64,000 nucleotides of DNA from Humidesulfovibrio mexicanus (GTDB lineage Bacteria; Desulfobacterota; Desulfovibrionia; Desulfovibrionales; Desulfovibrionaceae), in the NCBI RefSeq assembly GCF_900188225.1, contig NZ_FZOC01000009.1:1-64000 (forward strand), given 5' to 3'. The notes under the pieces are model-generated. The model ran no database searches. It saw only the letters and a program-made list of their open reading frames with translations, and was not told the origin of the DNA. The stretch's first letter is position 1, and every line of letters begins with the position of its first letter. A program made the translations under genes and the position numbers. Shown in pieces: positions 25,824-32,570 of the stretch.

Positions 25824-27473
25824 TTACTTGGCCTTGGTGGTTATCAGCACGCTCTGCTCCACCACCTCGGCGGAGGCGCCGGGGGCCTGCTGGGGCTTCA
25901 TGGGCGGAGCGGCCTCCCTGGCCTCCGTGGGCACGGGCGGGGCCGCTGGCTTGGCCTCGCTGATCTTGATGCCTCGGCTCAAGCCCTTGAGGGCCTGCGC
26001 GCCGCCCTCGACGCTGAGCATCCCGGTTTCGCCCAGGGAGCGGGTCTTGACCGCTGGCAGGCGCGACTCGCTGGCGTACAGGACGATGCGCTCCGCGCCG
26101 TAGGGCGGGGCCACGTCCAGGGAGAAGCCGTCGGAGTCCTCGGGCACGGTGTAGCTGCGCCCGCCCTTGAAGAAGTCCAGGCTGCGGTGCCCGTTGGGCA
26201 GAAGCTGCACGGTCTGGCCGTCTGCGGTGACGTAGACGATCTTGCCGTAGAAATCCTTGTTGCCGGAAAGGGTGATGCGGATCTTTTCGCCCTGCTTGTA
26301 CACGGCCTTGTCGGTCTTGATCTGCACCGAGAGGGGCACGCCGGGCTGGGTGGACTGGGCCGGGGCGCGGCTGACCAGGGCCGGTCCGGCCGTAGCCTGG
26401 GCGGCGACGGCCCCGCTTCCGGCCACGCGGCTCTTCTCGCCCAGCACGGGGGCGTTCAGGAACAGATTCTCATAAAAATCCTCGTCCAGGCTGGCGGCCG
26501 GGAAACCGTAGGCCGCGCTCACGGCCTGGATGGCCGCGCCGGTCTCCGCATCGAGGGTTCCGGTGCTGCGCAGGCTGCGGTAGCCGTACACGTACAGCAG
26601 GTTCTGGATCATGCGCACGCGGCCCTGCTGGTCGGCCAGGGCGAACTGTTCGCGGACGTTCTCCATCACCACGGGGTCGGGCTTGGCGCCCTGGTCCACA
26701 CACTTCCAATAGGGCAGGTTCAGGTACTTGCCCAAGGTCTCCAGCACGGAGAGGTCCACCAGCACGCGCACGGCGGCGTGGCGGCCCTGGATCTTCTTGA
26801 CGCTGCTCTTGTAGCCGAAGGTGGCCCCGAAGATGGAGAAGCCGATGTCCAGGTCGCTGGCGGCCTTGAACACGCGCATGGTGTTCACGGCCTGCACGCG
26901 CGGCACCATGACCATGGTCTCAACGTCCGTGACGTTCAGGTCGATGGTGATGCTGGACACGGAATCGCGGTCCTGCTTGCCGAAATCCACGCCCGGCGAG
27001 TTCTTTCCCGCGCCGAACTGGCCGCCGAAATCCAGCCCGGAGCTGCCGGACTCCAGCGCCCGGTCGAACTCGGTGATGCCGCCGTTCAGCACCACGTCGG
27101 GCTTCACCTTGCCCTCCAGCGTGGTCATGTTCAGCGCGGCCTGGTTCTTGATGTAGATGGGGTCGTAGGGGATGAACACGATGCTGCCGCCGATGCTGTT
27201 GATGGCGCTCATGATCATCTTGGTGATGTCGAAGGGGATTTCCGCGCCGCTGGCCTGGGAGGAGCCGGTCTCGTCCTGCACCTGGGTGGTCTGCACGCGC
27301 AGGGTGCCCACGCGGAACTCGCGCGTCAGGCGGCCGAAGCGCTTGAGCGCACCGGTGTAGGTGGTCTCCTGGGCCTTGGGCGGCTCCACCGGGAGGGTGG
27401 GCGAGGGCTGTTTGCACGAAACCAGGAGCAATGCCATGGCCAAAATGGCCGCGATGCTGGCGCGGGTGTTCAT
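25824..27473 (-). CDS. HfaB/CsgG-like lipoprotein with DUF4384-like domain
   Basis: A 549-residue lipoprotein with lipobox LLVSC. Residues about 30-255 resemble the CsgG/HfaB family: FDITKMIMSAINSIGGSIVF, PDVVLNGGITEFDRALES and VRVLVDLSVLETLGKYLNLP. HfaB anchors the Caulobacter holdfast. Residues about 270-335 look like a peptidoglycan-binding helix bundle (RVRMIQNLLYVYGYRSLRST). Residues about 375-475 fit a DUF4384-like domain (KTDKAVYKQGEKIRITLSGN), which occurs with CsgG and caspase-like proteins. A Pro/Ala tail follows. AAGGAG precedes the start. It is upstream of the two-repeat protein and the TPR-CsgG gene. Confidence 0.8.
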   Translation of the reverse strand: MNTRASIAAILAMALLLVSCKQPSPTLPVEPPKAQETTYTGALKRFGRLTREFRVGTLRVQTTQVQDETGSSQASGAEIPFDITKMIMSAINSIGGSIVFIPYDPIYIKNQAALNMTTLEGKVKPDVVLNGGITEFDRALESGSSGLDFGGQFGAGKNSPGVDFGKQDRDSVSSITIDLNVTDVETMVMVPRVQAVNTMRVFKAASDLDIGFSIFGATFGYKSSVKKIQGRHAAVRVLVDLSVLETLGKYLNLPYWKCVDQGAKPDPVVMENVREQFALADQQGRVRMIQNLLYVYGYRSLRSTGTLDAETGAAIQAVSAAYGFPAASLDEDFYENLFLNAPVLGEKSRVAGSGAVAAQATAGPALVSRAPAQSTQPGVPLSVQIKTDKAVYKQGEKIRITLSGNKDFYGKIVYVTADGQTVQLLPNGHRSLDFFKGGRSYTVPEDSDGFSLDVAPPYGAERIVLYASESRLPAVKTRSLGETGMLSVEGGAQALKGLSRGIKISEAKPAAPPVPTEAREAAPPMKPQQAPGASAEVVEQSVLITTKAK

Positions 27474-27514
27474 GGAGCGTCTCCTTGGGCTTGGCCCGCC
27501 GGGCCTGCTCCCGG

Positions 27515-27832
27515 CTACTTTCCCTTGATGATGTTCTTGTCGCCCTTGCCTTCGTCGATGATGACGATGTCGCCGTAGACGTTGCCGCCCACGACCGCGC
27601 TGTTGACGTTGGTGTCGCCGGATCCGGCCTCGATGGCGCCGCCCTGCTGGCGCTTGGCCAGAGACTTGGCCTTGACCTTCTCGTACTTGACGTTGGTGCC
27701 CTTCTTGAGGGTGTTGTCGAACTCGAAGCCGTCGTCGTTGTCGATCTTGTCGTCCATGTCCTTGGCGAGGGCCGGGCCTCCGGCGGCAAGCGCCAGGCTC
27801 ATGCCCAGGATGACCGCTGCAAGACGCTTCAT
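27515..27832 (-). CDS. Small exported protein, acidic N-half, Gly/Asn-rich C-half
   Basis: A 105-residue protein of unknown family. The signal peptide is at 1-23 (LALAAGGPALA), then an acidic stretch (KDMDDKIDNDDGFEFDN), a basic middle, and a C-terminal part of alternating hydrophobic residues and Gly/Asn (GDTNVNSAVVGGNVYGDIVI) ending KGDKNIIKGK. That last part resembles the repeat proteins of this cluster in style, but I see no clear full repeat. GGGGGAGG precedes the start. It is the first gene of the minus-strand group. Confidence 0.7.
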   Translation of the reverse strand: MKRLAAVILGMSLALAAGGPALAKDMDDKIDNDDGFEFDNTLKKGTNVKYEKVKAKSLAKRQQGGAIEAGSGDTNVNSAVVGGNVYGDIVIIDEGKGDKNIIKGK

Positions 27833-27907
27833 GGCCGCCTCCCCCGGACGCCGCACCCGCCGACGCTGCCTTGCGCCGGGGCTGGACGCCCGTCCGTTAC
27901 GTGTATC

Positions 27908-27962
27908 GCTGGAAGCTATTCCAGCATACCATGTACGTATAATGACGCAACACTGTTGTCAA
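27908..27962 (-). promoter_or_regulatory. Predicted promoter and operator of the CsgG-like cluster
   Basis: On the minus strand TTGACA (27957-27962) is followed after 15 bases by TATACG (27936-27941). Downstream, near the expected transcript start, lies a 7-bp dyad GCTGGAA-GCTA-TTCCAGC (27908-27925). A second dyad CAACACTGTTG overlaps the -35. On the plus strand a TATAAT occurs at 27938-27943, but without a good -35. The 276-base gap (27833-28108) separates the two divergent arms of the cluster and is clearly richer in A/T than the genes. Confidence 0.45.
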
Positions 27963-28079
27963 GGCGAGCACACGAAACAACACGCAGGAAGAAGCTGGCC
28001 GTGGGGCATTGCAACGCTTTCCGGCGCGTGCTAGCATTTGTCATTACCTTGTGCCCCCCAGCCGTCCGTGCAGGAGACC

Positions 28080-28096
28080 CTCAAACAACGTTTGAG
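28080..28096 (+). promoter_or_regulatory. Stem-loop just before a ribosome-binding site
   Basis: CTCAAAC-AAC-GTTTGAG is a 7-bp stem with a 3-base loop, immediately before the AGGAGGA ribosome site of the repeat-protein gene at 28109. It could stabilise the transcript or modulate translation. Confidence 0.45.
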
Positions 28097-28108
28097 AGGA
28101 GGAACGCC

Positions 28109-28456
28109 ATGAACGCCTTGCCCGTCCACAAGCCGGATGCTGCAGGGAACTGGACACAGTTTCACATGCTTTTCCTTTGCCTGGCCGCAGCTCTTGCCCT
28201 CCCGGCGGCGGGGCTGGCCGCCCAGGTGCACGAATCCGACCTCGCGGTCTCCAGCAAGGTGGGCAAGGTGTCCACCCAGGCCGAGGGCCGGAACGCCGAA
28301 GCGCGCTCCGTGGTCCACTCCGTGACCATCCACCCCGATGCCCGCACCGGCGACGTGCGGGTGAGCGGAGCCGTGGACAAGGTCCATTCCCAGTCCGTGG
28401 GCCAGAACACCAGCGCCGACAGCGCCGTGGGCGGGGTGAACGTGGGCGGCAAGTAA
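28109..28456 (+). CDS. Small exported two-repeat protein, second copy
   Basis: A 115-residue protein whose N-terminus carries a somewhat long signal peptide (MLFLCLAAALALPAAGLA, after about 23 residues). The mature part holds two repeats of about 37 residues in register with the protein at 25443-25736: HESDLAVSSKVGKVSTQ and RTGDVRVSGAVDKVHSQ, each followed by G-x-N and a final V-G/H-x-V; both proteins end in VGGK. The repeat is more diverged here (Ser, Gln and Ala replace Thr and Asn). AGGAGGA precedes the ATG. An in-frame ATG inside the leader (at the MLFLC position) would give a standard-length signal peptide, so the start is not certain. Confidence 0.75.
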   Translation: MNALPVHKPDAAGNWTQFHMLFLCLAAALALPAAGLAAQVHESDLAVSSKVGKVSTQAEGRNAEARSVVHSVTIHPDARTGDVRVSGAVDKVHSQSVGQNTSADSAVGGVNVGGK

Positions 28457-28460
28457 AGCC

Positions 28461-28760
28461 CTACCGTCCCTTGACCGTGGCCACGGCCTCGCCGGGCGCG
28501 CGTCCCGGCGCCACGCGGCCCTGGTAGATGATCTGGGAGTCCGGCCCCTCGGCGGCGTCCTTGCGGCCGCGTTCGCGCCAAAGCCACACGTGGCCGTCCT
28601 TGGTGTCCACGATGAGCACCTTGGGCGGAAACAGATTGTTGTCGCCGCTCTGCACCACCACGGGCTTGTAGCGGATGATCTCCTCCGCCAGGGCGGTGGC
28701 GCGGCACAGCGGCAGGGAGAGGATGACCAGAAGAAACGGAAGGGCGATGCGCCTGGGCAT
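28461..28760 (-). CDS. Small exported protein of unknown function
   Basis: A 99-residue protein with a signal peptide (IALPFLLVILSLPLCRATALA) and a mature part containing EIIRYKPVVVQSGDNNLFPP, KVLIVDTKDGHVWLWRE and a basic tail. I do not recognise the family; the KDGHVWLW element recurs in small periplasmic proteins. GAGGAGG precedes the start. It converges with the two-repeat gene, stops only 4 bases away. Confidence 0.65.
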   Translation of the reverse strand: MPRRIALPFLLVILSLPLCRATALAEEIIRYKPVVVQSGDNNLFPPKVLIVDTKDGHVWLWRERGRKDAAEGPDSQIIYQGRVAPGRAPGEAVATVKGR

Positions 28761-28862
28761 GGGGCCTCCTCGTCTGCGGTGAAGATGCGCGGGACGTTCG
28801 GGGGGCTTGGACACAGCATATCCCGAAACGCGCCGTGCGGGCAAGGGGTTTGCTTTCCCGCC

Positions 28863-28891
28863 TTGATAATCGACGCGTGTTCGTGCATACG
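28863..28891 (+). promoter_or_regulatory. Predicted promoter
   Basis: TTGATA, a 17-base spacer and CATACG, about 40 bases before the 28934 gene, in a short A/T-richer stretch. Weak -10 match. Confidence 0.35.
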
Positions 28892-28933
28892 TAGGGTATC
28901 AACCCCCCGGTCCAGCAAGAGGAGGCCCCCGCC

Positions 28934-29350
28934 ATGCAGGCGCATCCGCACATGCCGTTGGCCGCTTCCGCAGCGGCCCTGCTTGCCCTGGCTCTGCTCT
29001 GCCTGCCTGCGGCCGCTCCGGGCGCCGGCCGCATGGACACGCCCTCGGAGGAGGAACTCATCGCGCGCGGCTTCCGCTTCGTCACGGAGAAGCCCGCCGA
29101 CAAATTCCACGAGATCCCCGGCGACGACACCGTCATCCGCGTGTACAAGAAGGGCCAGGAGACCGTGGGGCTCTATATCCTGCGCAACGGGCGCATCTAC
29201 GGCTACGCGGTGAAGGTGGGCGGGCAGCCCATGGCCGCCTACATCGACGAGTACAACTCCGGCTATTGCGCAAAAGACGTGAGCGCGGGCGAAAACTTCA
29301 TGATCGATCTGCGCGCCTATGGCATGGACCGGGCCAGCCGCCGCAAATAG
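28934..29350 (+). CDS. Exported protein of unknown function upstream of CsgG-like gene
   Basis: A 138-residue protein. The signal peptide is residues 1-30 (ALLALALLCLPAAAPGAG). The mature region is a small globular domain (EELIARGFRFVTEKPADKFH; VGLYILRNGRIYGYAVKVGG; YIDEYNSGYCAKD) with one cysteine. I recognise no family. GAGGAGG lies before the ATG. It is 24 bases before the CsgG-like gene and so probably co-transcribed with it. Confidence 0.7.
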   Translation: MQAHPHMPLAASAAALLALALLCLPAAAPGAGRMDTPSEEELIARGFRFVTEKPADKFHEIPGDDTVIRVYKKGQETVGLYILRNGRIYGYAVKVGGQPMAAYIDEYNSGYCAKDVSAGENFMIDLRAYGMDRASRRK

Positions 29351-29374
29351 CACCGCACACAGGAGGTTTTTTTC

Positions 29375-30049
29375 ATGCGCATCCGACTCCGCGCCCAGGC
29401 CATGGCCCTGGCTCTTGTCCTGGCCCTGTGCGGCCTGGCCCGCGCCCAGGCCCCCACCACCCTGGCCGTGCTGCCCTTCGAGAACAACGCCGTCACCGAT
29501 GCGAAGATGTACGAGCCCCTCGCCCAGGGGCTGGCCGCCATGCTCATCACGGACCTCAAGATGGCCGGAACGAGCCTCAAGGTCATCGAGCGGGCGCAGA
29601 TCGCCGCCATCCTGAAGGAGGTGGCCTTGAGCCAGAGCGGCATGGTGGACGCGGCCACGGCGGTGCAGGCCGGGCGGCTCCTGGGCGCGCAGAGCATCGC
29701 CTTCGGCGCGTTCATGGTCCTGGGCGACGACGTGCGCATGGACGCCCGCATCATCAACGTGGAGACCAGCGAGTGCATCATGGCCGCCTCCATCACCGGC
29801 GGCAAGAAGGACTTCATGAAGCTGGAGCGCCAGTTGGCGGAGAAGATCGCCGCCGCCCTCAAGGTGAGCCTGTCGCAGATTCCGCCCGCGGCCAGCGGCA
29901 TGGACGCGGCGCTTCTGTACTCCCGCGGGCTGGAGGCCCTGGACAAGGGCGACCGCGCCGGGGCCGAGAAGCTCTTCGCCGAGACCGTGGCCGCCGACCC
30001 GGCCTACAAGCGGCAGGTGGAGGGCATCATGGCCGCGTTGAACCAGTAG
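29375..30049 (+). CDS. CsgG-domain exported protein
   Basis: A 224-residue protein with a signal peptide (ALALVLALCGLARAQA) lacking a proper lipobox, so it should be periplasmic or outer-membrane associated rather than lipidated as CsgG is. The CsgG domain is clear: TLAVLPFENNAVTD, GTSLKVIERAQIAAILKEVA, VQAGRLLGAQSIAFGAFMV and ARIINVETSECIMAASITGG. A single TPR-like stretch (GDRAGAEKLFAETVAADP) ends it. AGGAGG precedes the start, and a terminator follows. Confidence 0.85.
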   Translation: MRIRLRAQAMALALVLALCGLARAQAPTTLAVLPFENNAVTDAKMYEPLAQGLAAMLITDLKMAGTSLKVIERAQIAAILKEVALSQSGMVDAATAVQAGRLLGAQSIAFGAFMVLGDDVRMDARIINVETSECIMAASITGGKKDFMKLERQLAEKIAAALKVSLSQIPPAASGMDAALLYSRGLEALDKGDRAGAEKLFAETVAADPAYKRQVEGIMAALNQ

Positions 30050-30067
30050 CCCGGCCCTGACGCGAAA

Positions 30068-30106
30068 GCCCCGGCAGGACGAACGTCCCGCCGGGGCCTT
30101 TTGTTT
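30068..30106. terminator. Terminator between CsgG-like and metacaspase genes
   Basis: GCCCCGGCAGGAC, GAAC loop, GTCCCGCCGGGGC with one mismatch, then CTTTTGTTTT. It ends the plus-strand gene and lies just before the converging minus-strand gene. Confidence 0.88.
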
Positions 30107-30127
30107 TGCCCCCGACTCCGCGCCCGG

Positions 30128-31852
30128 CTACCGGATGCGCACGTCCACCTGCCCGGCCGCAAAATCCTGCACCACGATGCGCCGCTTGCCGGAAAGGGGC
30201 GTGTTGTCCACGGCCACGGCCAGGTCCTCGCCCGTGCCGCCGTAGCGCACGTCCAGCACCAGCAGGCCGCTCTGCTTGTTCCAGCGGTCCGTGGCCACCT
30301 CGTTCACGCTGGAGGTCTTTTGCAGGGCGGACAAAAGCGACGCGTAGGCCGACATGTCGCCCACGCCGGTGGCGAAGAGGCGTATCTGCCCGCCCTCGGC
30401 CGCGTCCTTCATGGCCAGGCTGGTCAACGTGGGGGCCACGTAGCCGTCTATGGTCGCGCGGGAGGCCTGGGCCAGGGCCTTCTGCGCGCCGTTGAGCGCG
30501 CTTACGTGCGCTGCGGCCGCGCTCTGCACCGTGGAGCCCAGCACCTGCCCATTCTGGGCGCTGACGATCTTGAGCTGGATGTTGGTTTGAATGGAGCGCA
30601 GGTTGGTTCCAGGCATAACCTCGCCCGCATCCTGTATGGCGGCCTTTCCCACCAGCACGTACCGCGCGCCGAACATGGCCCCGAGCTGCTTGGCCGCGTC
30701 GGCGTCGCCGGAAAGGGCCAGCCGCACCTGCCCCTTCTGGTTGGCGGCCTCAAGCTGGGCCTTGTCGATGAGCGGGTAGCCCAGGGCGGAGAGCCGGGCC
30801 AAAAGCTCGTTCTCGGCCATGCTCATGCCCTTTACCGGACAGTTCACGCAGTCCTCCTGCACCAGCAGCATGAGCTTGGGCGGCTTGGCTTGTCGCTGGG
30901 CCGCGGGCCGGGCAGGGGCAGGGGCAGGGCTTACCGCCGGGTCCGGGGCGGGCCTGGAAGCCGCCGCCTGGGCCTGCTGCTGGCCGCGCTCTATCTGCCG
31001 CTTGAGCTCCGCGATCTCCGCGCGCTCCTTCTCTATCCTGGCCCATTCCTCGGCCGCGGCCTTGTCCATGGCTCCGCCCGCGGTCTCGCCCCCGCCCCTG
31101 AAAAAGAAATCACCGGTGAGGGACGAGGACTGCCAGGGCACCTGCCGCTTGCTGGTCTCGCGCATGACGGACACGCGCACCTTCTTGAGCACCTTGTCCA
31201 CCTCCAGATTCGGGGTGGGCATGTACTCCAGCATGTACTTGGTGAACACGCCGTTCCTGCCCTCTCCGTCGGCGGCGGTGTCGCCCGGGGCGGTGGCGTA
31301 GGCGATGAAGGTGCCCGTGGGCGCGTCCATGCGCGCAAGCCCCTTGGAGGACGAGCGGTAGCTGCGGGCAAAGGGGTTGTCGCGGCAGGCGTCCAAAATG
31401 ACGATATTGAGCGGGTTGCCCGCGTTGTGCATGGCGTCCAGCACGCGCCCGGCATCCACGGACTCGTACTTGATGTCGCTTTCCTGGCTGATCTTGGCCC
31501 CGATGGGGATGAGGTAGTTGACGCCGCCCACCTGCATTCCGTGCCCGGCGAAGAAGAAGAGTCCCATGGATTCCTTGTTCAGCTTGCCCTGGAACTCGCG
31601 GATGGCGTCCTCCATCTGCTTCTGGTTGGCGTTCAGCCGCGAGATGACCTCGAAGCCCAGATTCTTGAGCATGGAGCCCATGTCCGTGGCGTCGTTGACC
31701 GGATTCTTCAGCGGCGAGGACTCGTAGGCGGAGTTTCCGATGACCAGCGCCAGGCGCTTCTGGGTGTCGGCCAGGGCCGGGGCGGCGGCCAGCAGGGCCA
31801 GGCCGGTCAGGACACCAGCCAGGACGAGGGCCAAAGGTGGGCGGATGCGCAT
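30128..31852 (-). CDS. Exported metacaspase-like (C14) protein with CsgG/FlgO-like C-terminus
   Basis: A 574-residue protein with a signal peptide (residues 1-28). The caspase-like domain (about 32-270) begins KRLALVIGNSAY, with the catalytic histidine H104 in FFFAGHGMQ and cysteine C156 in VILDACRDNP. An acidic substrate pocket for basic residues would make it metacaspase- rather than caspase-like. A Lys/Glu/Gln coiled-coil and Pro/Ala linker follow, then a second domain (about 350-500) with ALGYPLIDKAQLEAANQ and LGAMFGARYVLVGKAAI resembling CsgG/FlgO proteins. AAGGAGG precedes the start. It is in the same neighbourhood as the CsgG-like genes. Confidence 0.85.
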   Translation of the reverse strand: MRIRPPLALVLAGVLTGLALLAAAPALADTQKRLALVIGNSAYESSPLKNPVNDATDMGSMLKNLGFEVISRLNANQKQMEDAIREFQGKLNKESMGLFFFAGHGMQVGGVNYLIPIGAKISQESDIKYESVDAGRVLDAMHNAGNPLNIVILDACRDNPFARSYRSSSKGLARMDAPTGTFIAYATAPGDTAADGEGRNGVFTKYMLEYMPTPNLEVDKVLKKVRVSVMRETSKRQVPWQSSSLTGDFFFRGGGETAGGAMDKAAAEEWARIEKERAEIAELKRQIERGQQQAQAAASRPAPDPAVSPAPAPARPAAQRQAKPPKLMLLVQEDCVNCPVKGMSMAENELLARLSALGYPLIDKAQLEAANQKGQVRLALSGDADAAKQLGAMFGARYVLVGKAAIQDAGEVMPGTNLRSIQTNIQLKIVSAQNGQVLGSTVQSAAAAHVSALNGAQKALAQASRATIDGYVAPTLTSLAMKDAAEGGQIRLFATGVGDMSAYASLLSALQKTSSVNEVATDRWNKQSGLLVLDVRYGGTGEDLAVAVDNTPLSGKRRIVVQDFAAGQVDVRIR

Positions 31853-31973
31853 GGGTTCCTCCTTGGCGGACTCAAGGGGGGGTGGATATGTATGCATCTA
31901 CCCAATGACGCGGAAAATGGCAACGCGCCCCAAGGGGCCGGGCGGGGCAACAGGGCGCGAGCGCACCCGGCGG

Positions 31974-32540
31974 CTACGTGCGGGTCAGCGCCTGGGCCCG
32001 GCGCTTGACACGCTCCGGGTACCAGGTGGTGAACAGCAGGCAGGAGAGCATCATGGAGTAGTTGAGCGCCTCGATCTGCCACTCCGGCCATGCCGTGCCC
32101 TGGCTTTTGAGCTAGGCCAGGCCCGCGCCCACGGTGAACACCGCCGCCCAGGTGGCGGTGAGCACGGTGTTGGTGCGCACAAAGGCCGGATGGCTCCAAC
32201 GCGAGGGATCGGTATGCTCCTTGGCGTACTCCAGGGTGAAGGGGCGGCCCAGGGCGAGCGTGGTCCAGGCGCCCACGGCCAGCGCGCCGTTGGCCAGCAC
32301 GCCCATGAAGCGCACGGTCCACATGTGCTCGAAGGCGAACACGGCCACGCAGGCGTAGCTGAAAAACACGATGCCCACCCACATGATGACGCCCTTGTGC
32401 AGCTTGAGCACGGCCATGACCAGGGTGAGCGCGGCGGCCACGGCCAGCCCCAGCTTGAGCCGGAACATGGAGCCGTGCGCGAGGAAGAGGAACGCGATCC
32501 ACGGCGCGAAGCCGAGCATGAGTTTGATGAACTGACGCAT
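31974..32540 (-). pseudogene. Integral membrane protein gene split by an in-frame amber codon
   Basis: An open frame from the ATG at 32540 gives 142 residues with four or more membrane helices (FIKLMLGFAPWIAFLFLA; LGLAVAAALTLVMAVL; VIMWVGIVFFSYACVAVF) and ends at a TAG at 32112-32114. The same frame then continues for 45 codons in protein-like style, through TAWPEWQIEALNYSMMLSCL and FTTWYPERVKRR, to a TAG at 31974-31976. The full product would be 188 residues. The tail adds the last helix and a basic C-terminus typical of such proteins. A single-base change, an amber-suppressed codon or a sequencing error could all explain it. I do not know the function. Confidence 0.75.
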
Positions 32541-32570
32541 TGGAGGTCCTCGCTAGAGCTTGCGGGATTG

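Noticed and set aside
24086-31852. A classical curli operon
   Set aside because: CsgG-like proteins are present but no CsgA/B-type repeat with Ser-x5-Gln pattern, no CsgD regulator and no CsgE/F could be recognised.
31974-32540. Pyrrolysine coding as the explanation of the TAG codon
   Set aside because: Nothing in the window (pylT, pylS) supports it; a mutation or sequencing error is simpler. Kept only as a possibility in the finding.
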